This document shows positions 13,144 through 28,100 of a DNA stretch of 64,000 bases, one piece after another. A model generated the notes under the pieces. That model searched no databases. It saw only the letters and a list, made by a program, of their open reading frames with translations, and was not told the origin of the DNA. The stretch lies in contig NC_068359.1 of assembly GCF_020536995.1 (NCBI RefSeq), positions 108,471,582 to 108,535,581 on the forward strand. The letters are read 5' to 3'. This DNA comes from Dreissena polymorpha (lineage: Eukaryota > Mollusca > Bivalvia > Myida > Dreissenidae). Both the position numbers and the translations under genes were made by a program. Within the stretch, counting starts at the first letter, position 1; each line of letters opens with the position of its first letter.

Positions 13144-16100
13144 GTCCTGTATTAAGAATGTTTAAAGTATATTCCAAGCGTCACAACTGTCCCTGGTGTA
13201 GTTGTTTGAATCATCACTCTAAATATTTTTTGAACATGACAATTTGTGTTTATTTTAAGTATCTGGTACAAACAATTTATGCTATCGTGTTTATCACTTT
13301 AAAGCGATATATCAGCATTCCTCTACCATGTTGTAACTGCTGGATAAAGACTTTAATAGCAAAATTATATGTTAATTGCCCCTCACACTGCTGAGACATG
13401 GACCTTTACATGTAGCCTGGGCCCAATCTCCATCCTTAAAAAAAACAATTGACCTTTGGTGGCCAAAAGTGTGTTGGTATATCTACGATACCCGACTCTT
13501 TATCATGGTACTGATACCCTTATTTTAGATCTTTGTACTGTATAGTATATATATATATTGAATGCACAAAGATGGGTTACATTTCAGGCACATGCCTAGC
13601 CATGCCAGTAGAGAGGTGGTGTGTATATTTGGCAGTCTGACCACATGTGACCCTGGAGACATCCTGGAGACAGTCAAGGTAATACCCAGTGATGCGTGTT
13701 GAACCATTAAAGACATCCTGGAGACAGTCAAGGTAATACCCAGTGATGCATGTTGAACCATTAAAGATATCCTGGAGACAGTCAAGGTAATACCCAGTGA
13801 TGCATGTTGAACCATTAAAGACATCATGGAGACAGTCAAGGTAATACCCAGTGATGCATGTAGAACCATTAAAGACATCCTGGAGACAGTCAAGGTAATA
13901 CCCAGTGATGCATGTTGAACCATAAAAGACATCCTGGAGACAGTCAAGGTAATACCCAGTGATGCATGTTGAACCATTAAAGACATCCTGGAGACAGTCA
14001 AGGTAATACCCAGTGATGCATGTTGAACCATTAAAGACATCCTGGAGACAGTCCAGGTAATACCCAGTGATGCATGTTGAACCATTAAAGACATCCTTGA
14101 GACAGTCAAGGTAATACCCAGTGATGCATGAACCATTATGGTGCATTTATTGTCTTCACTGTTTGTACTTCAATATTTGCCATTTATATAGATCTGGTGG
14201 AATCAATTTTAGTTGTGTTTCATTATTGAAAAGAACTCACATGTTAAAATGTGTTATTGAAAGTCAGCAGTTATGTGCAAATTGTAACATACACACAAAT
14301 TGTATTCAAAGAAGCTAATAATGTATAATAATTTTTAAAGCGATATCAATTTAAAGAAACCAGTAAAATATAGTTGGTTTGATATGTAGTTTTTAGTAAC
14401 TAAGAGTGCATGGAATGAATACCCTTGGTGGCTTTATAATTTGCTTGAGTTTTAACTTGCAAATGAGATAATAACTATCAAATTAATGTGGGTGTAATAC
14501 CCATCAACCCAAAGTTGTTCAATGGGTGATTATTCTGTACTGTGATTAGTATTAGTTAACTTGATGCCGTAATGCAGCTTTCATGCAGTTAAAAACAGCT
14601 ATAAATGCAACTTAAAAAACTAAAATTGTGACTGATATCATTCTGTTTGTACATATACACATGCTTAATTTGTATACATAAAATATGGTGAGTATAAAAC
14701 ATATGGCACACTCACTTATTAAAAGTTGTTTGGAGCATTACATAATAAGATAATTGATAAGAAATAAAACAGTGCAATGATTTATAATAGTTTACCATAT
14801 TATAAAATTAATATATTGTTAAAAATAACCAAAATATGCATGCATACAGACAGTCACAAATACTTGTGAACACACATGCACATGACATGCTGCTGCACTT
14901 ATACACACAATACACAGTTTGTGTAAGCGGTTCATGAAAAGTAATATGATATTTTGAAACATGTTCAATTGTTTTTGTTTCGGTAGCTGATGAGTGTGAA
15001 CAACATTCGGTGTTCCATGGTGGGTCTGGCAGCTGAGGTCCATATCTGCAAGCGTCTTTGTACAGACACAAACGGTAATAGGGATTGGGACCTTGGGAGG
15101 GTCCGATGGTGATCAATTAAACCTTCTTCTGTGAAAACGAGGCTTTTTGCATGTGCTTTAAGTGTTGTTCCAGGTAGCCTGTGCAGTCTGCAGTTTTTGC
15201 CTAGACTACATCTTTTGTCAAGAATAGACTTTAAAACAACAAATTCCATAAAAGGGAGAGGATTGTCCCAGCCAATGTGGACTGCGGAGGCTAATCTTGG
15301 ATGACACATGCATTAAGTGCCGTTTTCCCAGGTCGAGGCTCATATATATAAAACAGAGTGTAGGTTCGAATTTTGTCGGTTTAGACTCAATTAAGTTCTA
15401 CTCTGTTTTACTGGGATATGAATTTAAAATTAAATCTGTGATCAGGCGTTTGTTTCAAAATAAAGTTATTAGCACAACATCACATCTTGAAAGTCGTAAT
15501 ATATAGACCCAAGTTCAATAATTTGCCATATCGCTAAGGAACTGTTGAGTTATTGCCAATACCTCAAAGGTCAATCAGCCCTCAGACAAATCCATTGACA
15601 CTGCATGTGGTTCAGGAAAAATTGTCAGAATGCTCGCCCTAATGGCCAGTAAAAATTAAGGTAATATAGGTTACTGGAACTGTTCTGGTGATTTTGGACA
15701 TTTTCTTTTTTTTGAGACAAAAGTAAATACACTTAAAATAAATGTTGTTCAACTAAAAATGTCATAATTTTGTGAGGTATTACAAATCTAGTAAAATAAT
15801 AGGCAAATCAACTAGTTAAACCTATTTTTAACCAGGTTTTCCGAAGGAAAAAACTGGTTATTAGATTGGCGAATGCGGGCGGGCTGGCTGGCTGGGGGGC
15901 TGGCTGGCGGGCTGGCGGAACAAGCTTGTCCGGGCCATAACTATGTCGTTCATTTTCAGATTTTAAAATCCTTTGGCACATTTGTTCACCATCATTGGAC
16001 GGTGTGTCGCGCGAAATAATTACGTCGATATCTCCAAGGTCAAGGTCACACTTTGAGTTCAAAGGTCAAAAATGGCCATAAATGAGCTTGTCCTGGCCAT

Positions 16101-19100
16101 TACTATGTCATTCATTGTGAGATTTTAAAATCATTTGGCACATTTGTTCACCATCATGGTACGGTGTGTCGCACGAGAGAATCACGTCAATATCTCCAAT
16201 GTCAAGGTCGCCACGACTAATAATAGATTTTTTTTTTTTAAACAAACTTACAAAGGGGGTTAATTTTGTTTGTTCATTTCAAAAGTTCAGTTTGAGTTTT
16301 CTCCCTTTATCAGATTTTTTTTTCACAATGAAAACCTGGTTTTGTGACAATTTTGTCCCTTGTTTAACTTTTAGAATTGTGTCAGTATTTTGACAGGATG
16401 ACTTACCCTCATTGATGTAGAATTTTATAATGCTGCACCTTATCAGTTCTGTCAAAGAACTTCTTAAGTTGTCACCAATTTTTGAATAAGGCTGAAGACA
16501 ACATGGTAAGTTATTTATGTCTGCCATTAAACACAGTTTTTATGCCCCCAGAACAAAGGTTCTCGGGGCATATTAAAATCACACCATCCGTTAGTTAGTC
16601 CGTCCGTCTGTCTGTCGGTCCGTCCGGAATTATTTCCGTTCAATATATCAAGCAATTGTCATCAGATCTTCACCAAACTTCATGAAAATGTGTAAGGCAA
16701 TAACATCTAGATCAAGTTTGATTAATCGGCCAAATTGACCCAGACACTCCTGAGTTACGGCCCTTGAATCATCGTAAATAGTTTTTTTTCTTGTTTCCGC
16801 TCAATTACTTGAGCAATTGTCATCAGATCTTTACCAAACTTCATGAAAATGTGTAAGGCAACAACATCTTGGTCAAGTTTGATTAACGGCCAATCCGATC
16901 CAGACACTCTTGAGTTACGGCCCTTGAATCATCATAAAATTGTTTTTTTCTAGTTTCCGCTCAGTAACTCAAGCATTTGTCATCAGATCTTCACCAAACT
17001 ATTGAAAATGTGTTAGGCAATAAAATCTAGGTCAAGTTCAAAAATTGGCTGAATTGACCCAGACACTCCTGAGTTACGGTCCCTGAATCATCGTGAAAAT
17101 TTTTTTTTCTCGTTTCCACTCAATAACTTGAGCAAATGTCATAGGATCTTCGCCATACTTAATGAAAATGTGTAAGGCAATAACATCTAGGTCAAGTTTG
17201 ATAATCAGCCAATTTAACCAGACACTCCTGAGTTACGGGCCTTGAATCATCAATTTTTTTTGTTTTATTTTTCGTTTCTGCTTTATAACTCAAGCAATTG
17301 TCATCAGATCTTCACCAAACTTCATGAAAATGTGTAAGGCAATAACATCTAGATCCAGTTTGATAATTGGCCAAATTGACCCAGACACTCCTGAGTTACA
17401 GCGCTTGAATAATTGTTAAAAAAAATATTCTTGTTTCCGCTCAATAACTCAGCAAACGTCATAGGATCTTCACCACAATTCATTAAAATGTTAAAGGCAA
17501 TAACATCTAGGTTTAGTTTGATAATCGGCCAAATGGACCTCGGCACTCCTGAGTTACAGCCCTTGAATAATGGAAAAATTGCGTTTTTTCTCGTTTCTGC
17601 TCAAAAACTCGAGCAAATGTCATAGGTTCTTCGCCACACTTCATGAAAATGTGTAAGGTCATAAGTTCTAGCTCAAGTTCGATAATCAGCCAAATTGACA
17701 GAGACACTCATGAGTTACGGCCCTTTATTCATAGAAAAATTGAGTTTTTTTCCTTATAATGTTACGAAGTTGTGCATGATGGATTGTTATTGTCCTGTAT
17801 CAAAACTTAACTTTTTTATGCCCTGGGTAGGGTGGCATGTAATGTCTGTCCATCCATCTGTCTGTGCGTCTATCTGTCCGTGCACTTTTGCGCTTAGATT
17901 TCGAAAAATGTTCATAAATTTTATGTCGCTTCAGGTGTTACCTTCATATTTGGTATGCATGTGTATATGGACAAGGCCTTAACATAAGCACACACATTTT
18001 GACCCCTTTGACCTTGAATTAAGGGTCAGTGTTAAGGTTTTCGAAAAATGCGTTTAGGTTTCGTAGAAGCATTTTTCGGGGGCATATGTCTTCCGATGGA
18101 GACAGCTCTTGTTTATCTTTTACAATGATACTTACCAGACTACCATATATTTTGTTTACATGCAGTAGATGCCCTCTGGGAAAACATATACATGTTGAAT
18201 GCTAAACATGCAGCGCGATATTTGATTAAACCAATAAAGATAGTGGATATCAATTGGAAGTTTTGATTTGTTTGGTAGTTTCTTGTTGAGTTGTGGGTTC
18301 TTTTAGAGTAGTGGATTCTAGAGATCCCGTGGTATTGCATGATAGAACTTTTTCACATTATGCAGTTGGTACAGAAAAGTTTTAACCTGGTCATCATCTT
18401 TCTGCTGATCAAATTCGCAACAAAACAGGTCAATATTGTAATTCATCAGAGCTCTTATCATATATTGCCTCTTTAAATTGTTCATATAGTGTTCCTAAGT
18501 AACAAAAAATCGTTTATTTATTTGTATTTTCCTAACAACATCACCTGTTGACATTTTTTCGCAAGAAATTAACCTCCTTTGTAATGTCAATTTTAAGGCT
18601 AGTTATAGTTATGCAAATCTTCAAATTGGAATAGCCAATCAGAATACATCGCTCAACAAGAAAACATTTTCAAGATGGCTGTTTGACATTATCAATACAA
18701 TCCATTATTTATATGTTGTTTTATGCCTGTCTGTCATTGTATGTGTGTGTTTGTCCCAAAACTTTAACCTTGCTCATAAAATGAAAACTCTTGGGTCTAT
18801 GTTCTTAAAACTTCACATGTACATGCATCTGATTGAGATCTACAATCAAACATGGTTTGAGGTCACTATGTCAAAGGTCAAGATCACTGTGCCCTTTACA
18901 TTCAAAATATGAATCGTTTCTAAAATAGCTGCGTGTGGCTTCAAAGCGCAGTAGGGGGCATTGTGTTTCACAAACACAGCTGTGTTTCACAAACACAGCT
19001 GTGTTTCACAAACACAGCTCTTGTTTTGTTATATAAACACCAAATGTTAATAATTATGTTTATAATGATTCATAGTCATATATTTATAAAATATTTGTGA

Positions 19101-22100
19101 TATAACCACTTTATGAAAATTACCCACGACTCAACAAGCATATAGCATACTCTCTACTGTTATGGAAATGCAATATTCTTCTCAGATCAATATCATTATG
19201 GACTTTTTTTGTGTGTAAAATATTGCAACTAGACCCATTTAAGGGGGGCAGGCATGAACATTATTTGATTAAACTGCAATTGTGCAGCATAGTTTGAAAA
19301 CTGGACTGATCAGCAAATTGATTGGTCAATAACAATGGCCACCATACCATGGAGCCAGTAAGGGCTGGAATGTTTTCAGAGACTGTTATGGTCTTTTGCA
19401 GGTCAGTACACAGTGATCCTGGATGAAGGTCATTTCAAGGACCTGCTTAACCAGCATACTAGCCCGCCCCCTGCCCAGGTGAGTAAACATAAAGCTTGTG
19501 TGGTGTAAGCAGCACACCAGCCCGCCCCCTGCCCTGGTGAGTAAACATAAAGCTTGTGTGGTGTAAGCAGCACACCAGCCCACCCCCTGCCCTGGTGAGT
19601 AAATATTGCTTGTGTGTGGTGTAAGGAGTATCTGGTTGGTGTTGAATACAGGTTATGTCAATTAGCCATAGTTAGAACAACTGGACGTCAAGCCTTTCAT
19701 GTTGAGCTGATCAATATATTTTTGTTTTCAACTACCATTGTGGGGGGGGGGTCGAAGAAGAGGGGGTGAAAGGTCAAAGTCAATGTCATCCTTCAAGGTC
19801 AAAGGTCCAGAAAACAAATTCAAAGGAAGTCATAAGCTTTAAAGGGAGGTAAATAATGAACCGGCCGAATAATAATTTTTAAAAAGCAGCGCAGGAGGGG
19901 GCATTGTGTTTCTGGCAAACACATCTCTTGTTTATGTTATTTTACATTAACTTCTTCATTTCTACACCGATTCACTTCCAATTGATACTGAACATCTCTT
20001 ATGACAATAGGCTCAATCAAAAACATCGACATGATTTCTTATAAGTAAGTATGCCATGTACTAGTAACTTCCTTAGACACTCCAACCATGCCTTGGAAAA
20101 TCTGTGTTGTTCAAAAGACAGCCAGGATTTTTACCATACAAACTTTTGAAAAGGTAATACAAATGAAACAAGCACATTTATATTGCTAGTAAAAACATTA
20201 TGTATTATTTCAGAATAACACAGAATCTTCTTTGATTCGTATGGGTTTCCCACATCACCAGCTTGGAGGAGAGAAGGACAAACCAGCTATGTGTATGTGG
20301 TGAGTCGACATTCAATGTCACCCCCAATCGGGATTTAATGAGAGGCCATAAGTATATTACATTTGTTGATAAGGAAATATGTAGATGTATTTTTACATTG
20401 TAGAGTCAATATTTTTACATTTTATGAACAATTTTACTTCAGTCTCATATTTAAGTGAAATAAATGGTTATTTTATTTTGCTGTCTTTTACATTTAATAA
20501 TGCATTGTATGATATTAAATCATAAGGAACATTTATCTAAGTTCTTGTTTTAAGCAGATTTTATACTTAACTCTGTATCTCAAGCTTTTTTCACGCGTGG
20601 AAAGAAATGGTCACAGGACTAAATTAAGTTAAGCACACACACATACAGACTGTTTAATGTATCTTGTAGTACCAAAGTTGAAATGAAAGTTATTATGTTT
20701 TCACCCATTTCTGTTAATGTGTCAAGTATACTCCTATTTGTTATTTTTTACTATCACTAACTTCATTACGTTGTCTACGATGATGCACATAGTGCCACTG
20801 TTCTGTTAATAGTTACAGGTCAAGAACAGACAACATCCTAATAGTAAATACTCTTCAGCCTTGCTGTAGGAAAATGGAGCTTAATGCTTGTGTGTAAAGG
20901 GTTGCCCCTGATTAGCCTTTGCAGTTCCCACATGATAATCAGGAATGAGACTTTCCGCCAAGATTGGATATGCGTTTAGAAGAGACTTCCTTTAAATGAA
21001 AAATGCTTTTAAAGCAGACTTTGTCATCCCTAAGTAGTCCTGTGTGGACTGCACAGGATAATGTGGAACAACGCTCTGCAGCTGCTTTAAGCCCTGTTTT
21101 CCTAGAGCAAGGCTCACTTATATGTCATTATGTCACGTGGTGCTCGTTGTACATGTCATTATGTGATTGTGTCTCCACAAAGCCTACATGTTGCTCGTTG
21201 TACATGTCATTATGTGATTGTGTCTTCACAAAGCCTACGTGGTGCTCGTTGTACATGTCATTATGCGATTGTGTCTCCACAAAGCCTACGTGGTGCTCGT
21301 TGTACATGTCATTATGTGATTGTGTCTCCACAAAGCCTACGTGGTGCTCATTGTACATGTCATTATGTGATTGTGTCTTCACAAAGCCTACGTGGTACTC
21401 GTTGTACATGTCATTATGTGATTGTGTCTCCACAAAGCCTACGTGGTGCTCGTGTACATGTCATTATGTGATTGTGTCTCCACAAAGCCTACGTGGTGCT
21501 CGTTGTACATGTCATTATGTGATTGTGTCTTCACAAAGCCTACGTGGTGCTCGTTGTACATGTCATTATGTGATTGTGTCTCCACAAAGCCTACGTGGTG
21601 CTCATTGTACATGTCATTATGCGATTGTGTCTCCACAAAGCCTACGTGTTGCTCGTTGTACATGTCATTATGTGATTGTGTCTTCACAAAGCCTACGTGG
21701 TGCTCGTTGTACATGTCATTATGTGATTGTGTCTCCACAAAGCCTACGTGTTGCTCGTTGTACATGTCATTATGTGATTGTGTCTCCACAAAGCCTACGT
21801 GGTGCTCGTTGTACATGTCATTATGTGATTGTGTCTCCACAAAGCCTACGTGGTGCTTGTTGTACATGTCATTATGTGATTGTGTCTCCACAAAGCCTAC
21901 GTGGTGCTCGTTGTACATGTCATTATGTGATTGTGTCTCCACAAAGCCTACGTGGTGCTTGTTGTACATGTCATTATGCGATTGTGTCTCCACAAAGCCT
22001 ACGTGGTGCTCGTGTACATGTCATTATGCGATTGTGTCTCCACAAAGCCTACGTGTTGCTCGTTGTACATGTCATTATGTGATTGTGTCTCCACAAAGCC

Positions 22101-25100
22101 TACATGTTGCTCGTTGTACATGTCATTATGTGATTGTGTCTTCACAAAGCCTACGTGGTGCTCGTTGTACATGTCATTATGTGATTGTGTCTTCACAAAG
22201 CCTACATGTTGCTCGTTGTACATGTCATTATGTGATTGTGTCTCCACAAAGCCTACGTGGTGCTCGTGTACATGTCATTATGTGATTGTGTCTCCACAAA
22301 GCCTACATGGTGCTCGTTGTACATGTCATTATGTGATTGTGTCTCCACAAAGCCTACGTGGTGCTCGTTGTACATGTCATTATGTGATTGTGTCTCCACA
22401 AAGCCTATGTGGTGCTCGTTGTACATGTCATTATGTGATTGTGTCTCCACAAAGCCTACGTGGTGCTCGTTGTACATGTCATTATGTGATTGTGTCTCCA
22501 CAAAGCCTACGTGGTGCTCATTGTACATGTCATTATGTGATTGTGTCTTCACAAAGCCTACGTGGTGCTCGTTGTACATGTCATTATGTGATTGTGTCTC
22601 CACAAAGCCTACGTGGTGCTCGTTGTACATGTCATTATGTGATTGTGTCTCCACAAAGCCTACGTGGTGCTCGTTGTACATGTCATTATGTGATTGTGTC
22701 TCCACAAAGCCTACGTGGTGCTCGTTGTACATGTCATTATGTGATTGTGTCTTCACAAAGCCTACGTGGTGCTCGTTGTACATGTCATTATGTGATTGTG
22801 TCTCCACAAAGCCTATGTGGTGCTCGTTGTACATGTCATTATGTGATTGTGTCTCCACAAAGCCTACGTGGTGCTCGTTGTACATGTCATTATGTGATTG
22901 TGTCTCCACAAAGCCTACGTGGTGCTCGTTGTACATGTCATTATGTGATTGTGTCTCCACAAAGCCTACATGGTGCTCGTTGTACATGTCATTATGTGAT
23001 TGTGTCTTCACAAAGCCTATGTGGTGCTCGTTGTACATGTCATTATGTGATTGTGTCTCCTCAAAGCCTACGTGTTGGTCGTTGTACATGTCATTATGTG
23101 ATTGTGTCTCCACAAAGCCTACGTGGTGCTCGTTGTACATGTCATTATGCGATTGTGTCTCCACAAAGCCTACATGGTGCTTGTTGTACATGTCATTATG
23201 TGATTGTGTCTCCACAAAGCCTACGTGTTGGTCGTTGTACATGTCATTATGTGATTGTGTCTCCACAAAGCCTACGTGGTGCTCGTTGTACATGTCATTA
23301 TGTGATTGTGTCTCCACAAAGCCTACGTGGTGCTCGTTGTACATGTCATTATGTGATTGTGTCTCCACAAAGCCTACGTGTTGCTCGTTGTACATGTCAT
23401 TATGCGATTGTGTCTCCACAAAGCCTACGTGGTGCTCATTGTACATGTCATTATGTGATTGTGTCTCCACAAAGCCTACGTGGTGCTCGTTGTACATGTC
23501 ATTATGTGATTGTGTCTCCACAAAGCCTACGTGGTGCTTATTGTACATGTCATTATGTGATTGTGTCTCCACAAAGCCTATGTGGTGCTCGTTGTACATG
23601 TCATTATGTGATTGTGTCTCCACAAAGCCTACGTGTTGGTCGTTGTACATGTCATTATGTGATTGTGTCTCCACAAAGCCTACGTGGTGCTCATTGTACA
23701 TGTCATTATGTGATTGTGTCTCCTCAAAGCCTACGTGTTGGTCGTTGTACATGTCATTATGTGATTGTGTCTCCACAAAGCCTACGTGGTGCTCATTGTA
23801 CATGTCATTATGTGATTGTGTCTCCACAAAGCCTACGTGGTGCTCGTTGTACATGTCATTATGCGATTGTGTCTCCACAAAGCCTACGTGGTGCTTGTTG
23901 TACATGTCATTATGTGATTGTGTCTCCACAAAGCCTACGTGGTGCTCGTTGTACATGTCATTATGTGATTGTGTCTCCACAAAGCCTATGTGGTGCTCGT
24001 TGTACATGTCATTATGTGATTGTGTCTTCACAAAGCCTACGTGTTGCTCGTTGTACATGTCATTATGTGATTGTGTCTCCACAAAGCCTACATGTTGCTC
24101 GTTGTACATGTCATTATGTGATTGTGTCTCCACAAAGCCTACGTGTTGGTCGTTGTACATGTCATTATGCGATTGTGTCTCCACAAAGCCTACGTGGTGC
24201 TTGTTGTACATGTCATTATGTGATTGTGTCTCCACAAAGCCTACGTGGTGCTCATTGTACATGTCATTATGTGATTGTGTCTTCACAAAGCCTACGTGGT
24301 GCTCGTTGTACATGTCATTATGTGATTGTGTCTCCACAAAGCCTACGTGGTGCTCGTTGTACATGTCATTATGTGATTGTGTCTCCTCAAAGCCTACGTG
24401 GTGCTCATTGTACATGTCATTATGTGATTGTGTCTCCACAAAGCCTACGTGGTACTCGTTGTACATGTCATTATGTGATTGTGTCTCCACAAAGCCTACA
24501 TGTTGCTCGTTGTACATGTCATTATGCGATTGTGTCTCCACAAAGCCTACGTGGTGCTCGTTGTACATGTCATTATGTGATTGTGTCTCCACAAAGCCTA
24601 CGTGGTGCTCGTTGTACATGTCATTATGTGATTGTGTCTCCACAAAGCCTACGTGGTGCTCATTGTACATGTCATTATGTGATTGTGTCTCCACAAAGCC
24701 TACGTGGTGCTCGTTGTACATGTCATTATGTGATTGTGTCTCCACAAAGCCTACGTGGTGCTCATTGTACATGTCATTATGTGATTGTGTCTCCACAAAG
24801 CCTACGTGGTGCTCGTTGTACATGTCATTATGTGATTGTGTCTTCACAAAGCCTATGTGGTGCTCATTGTACATGTCATTATGTGATTGTGTCTCCACAA
24901 AGCCTACGTGGTGCTCATTGTACATGTCATTATGTGATTGTGTCTCCACAAAGCCTACGTGTTGCTCGTTGTACATGTCATTATGTGATTGTGTCTCCAC
25001 AAAGCCTACGTGGTGCTCATTGTACATGTCATTATGTGATTGTGTCTCCACAAAGCCTACGTGTTGCTCGTTGTACATGTCATTATGTGATTGTGTCTCC

Positions 25101-28100
25101 ACAAAGCCTACGTGGTGCTCATTGTACATGTCATTATGCGATTGTGTCTCCACAAAGCCTACGTGGTGCTCGTTGTACATGTCATTATGTGATTGTGTCT
25201 CCACAAAGCCTACGTGGTGCTCGTTGTACATGTCATTATGTGATTGTGTCTCCACAAAGCCTACGTGGTGCTCGTTGTACATGTCATTATGTGATTGTGT
25301 CTCCACAAAGCCTACGTGGTGCTCGTTGTACATGTCATTATGTGATTGTGTCTCCTCAAAGCCTACGTGGTGCTCATTGTACATGTCATTATGTGATTGT
25401 GTCTCCACAAAGCCTACGTGGTGCTCATTGTACATGTCATTATGTGATTGTGTCTCCACAAAGCCTACGTGGTGCTCGTTGTACATGTCATTATGTGATT
25501 GTGTCTCCACAAAGCCTATGTGGTGCTCGTTGTACATGTCATTATGTGATTGTGTCTCCACAAAGCCTACGTGGTGCTCGTTGTACATGTCATTATGTGA
25601 TTGTGTCTCCTCAAAGCCTACGTGGTGCTCATTGTACATGTCATTATGTGATTGTGTCTCCACAAAGCCTACGTGGTGCTCATTGTACATGTCATTATGT
25701 GATTGTGTCTCCACAAAGCCTATGTGGTGCTCATTGTACATGTCATTATGTGATTGTGTCTCCACAAAGCCTACGTGGTGCTCATTGTACATGTCATTAT
25801 GTGATTGTGTCTCCTCAAAGCCTACGTGTTGGTCGTTGTACATGTCATTATGTGATTGTGTCTTCACAAAGCCTACGTGGTGCTCATTGTACATGTCATT
25901 ATGTGATTGTGTCTCCACAAAGCCTACATGGTGCTCGTTGTACATGTCATTATGTGATTGTGTCTCCACAAAGCCTACGTGGTGCTCATTGTACATGTCA
26001 TTATGTGATTGTGTCTCCACAAAGCCTACGTGGTGCTCATTGTACATGTCATTATGTGATTGTGTCTCCACAAAGCCTACGTGGTGCTCGTTGTACATGT
26101 CATTATGTGATTGTGTCTCCACAAAGCCTACGTGGTGCTCGTTGTACATGTCATTATGTGATTGTGTCTCCTCAAAGCCTACGTGTTGGTCGTTGTACAT
26201 GTCATTATGTGATTGTGTCTCCACAAAGCCTACGTGGTGCTCATTGTACATGTCATTATGTGATTGTGTCTTCACAAAGCCTACGTGGTGCTCGTTGTAC
26301 ATGTCATTATGTGATTGTGTCTCCACAAAGCCTACGTGGTGCTCGTTGTACATGTCATTATGTGATTGTGTCTCCACAAAGCCTACGTGGTGCTCGTTGT
26401 ACATGTCATTATGTGATTGTGTCTTCACAAAGCCTACGTGGTGCTCGTTGTACATGTCATTATGTGATTGTGTCTTCACAAAGCCTACGTGGTGCTCATT
26501 GTACATGTCATTATGTGATTGTGTCTCCACAAAGCCTACGTGGTGCTCGTTGTACATGTCATTATGTGATTGTGTCTCCACAAAGCCTACGTGGTGCTCA
26601 TTGTACATGTCATTATGTGATTGTGTCTCCACAAAGCCTACGTGGTGCTCGTTGTACATGTCATTATGTGATTGTGTCTTCACAAAGCCTACGTGGTGCT
26701 CGTTGTACATGTCATTATGTGATTGTGTCTCCACAAAGCCTACGTGGTGCTCGTTGTACATGTCATTATGTGATTGTGTCTCCACAAAGCCTATGTGGTA
26801 CTCGTTGTACATGTCATTATGTGATTGTGTCTCCACAAAGCCTACGTGGTGCTCGTTGTACATGTCATTATGTGATTGTGTCTTCACAAAGCCTACGTGG
26901 TGCTCGTTGTACATGTCATTATGTGATTGTGTCTCCACAAAGCCTACGTGGTGCTCGTTGTACATGTCATTATGTGATTGTGTCTCCACAAAGCCTACGT
27001 GGTGCTCGTTGTACATGTCATTATGTGATTGTGTCTCCACAAAGCCTACGTGTTGCTCGTTGTACATGTCATTATGTGATTGTGTCTCCACAAAGCCTAC
27101 GTGGTGCTCGTTGTACATGTCATTATGTGATTGTGTCTTCACAAAGCCTATGTGGTACTCGTTGTACATGTCATTATGTGATTGTGTCTCCACAAAGCCT
27201 ACGTGGTGCTTGTTGTACATGTCATTATGTGATTGTGTCTCCACAAAGCCTACGTGGTGCTTGTTGTACATGTCATTATGTGATTGTGTCTCCTCAAAGC
27301 CTACGTGGTGCTCATTGTACATGTCATTATGTGATTGTGTCTTCACAAAGCCTACGTGGTGCTCATTGTACATGTCATTATGTGATTGTGTCTTCACAAA
27401 GCCTACATGTTGCTCGTTGTACATGTCATTATGTGATTGTGTCTTCACAAAGCCTACGTGGTGCTCATTGTACATGTCATTATGTGATTGTGTCTTCACA
27501 AAGCCTACGTGGTGCTCATTGTACATGTCATTATGTGATTGTGTCTCCACAAAGCCTACGTGGTGCTCGTTGTACATGTCATTATGTGATTGTGTCTTCA
27601 CAAAGCCTACGTGGTGCTCATTGTACATGTCATTATGTGATTGTGTCTCCACAAAGCCTACGTGGTGCTCGTTGTACATGTCATTATGTGATTGTGTCTC
27701 CACAAAGCCTATGTGGTGCTCGTTGTACATGTCATTATGTGATTGTGTCTCCACAAAGCCTACGTGGTGCTCGTTGTACATGTCATTATGTGATTGTGTC
27801 TTCACAAAGCCTACATGTTGCTCGTTGTACATGTCATTATGTGATTGTGTCTCCACAAAGCCTACGTGGTGCTCGTGTACATGTCATTATGTGATTGTGT
27901 CTTCACAAAGCCTACGTGGTGCTCATTGTACATGTCATTATGTGATTGTGTCTTCACAAAGCCTACATGTTGCTCGTTGTACATGTCATTATGTGATTGT
28001 GTCTCCACAAAGCCTACGTGGTGCTCGTGTACATGTCATTATGTGATTGTGTCTTCACAAAGCCTACGTGGTGCTCGTTGTACATGTCATTATGTGATTG

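Noticed and set aside
13525-14146. Two overlapping minus-strand ORFs of about 190-200 residues
   Set aside because: By-products of the 54-bp array copied from the exon 6 donor.
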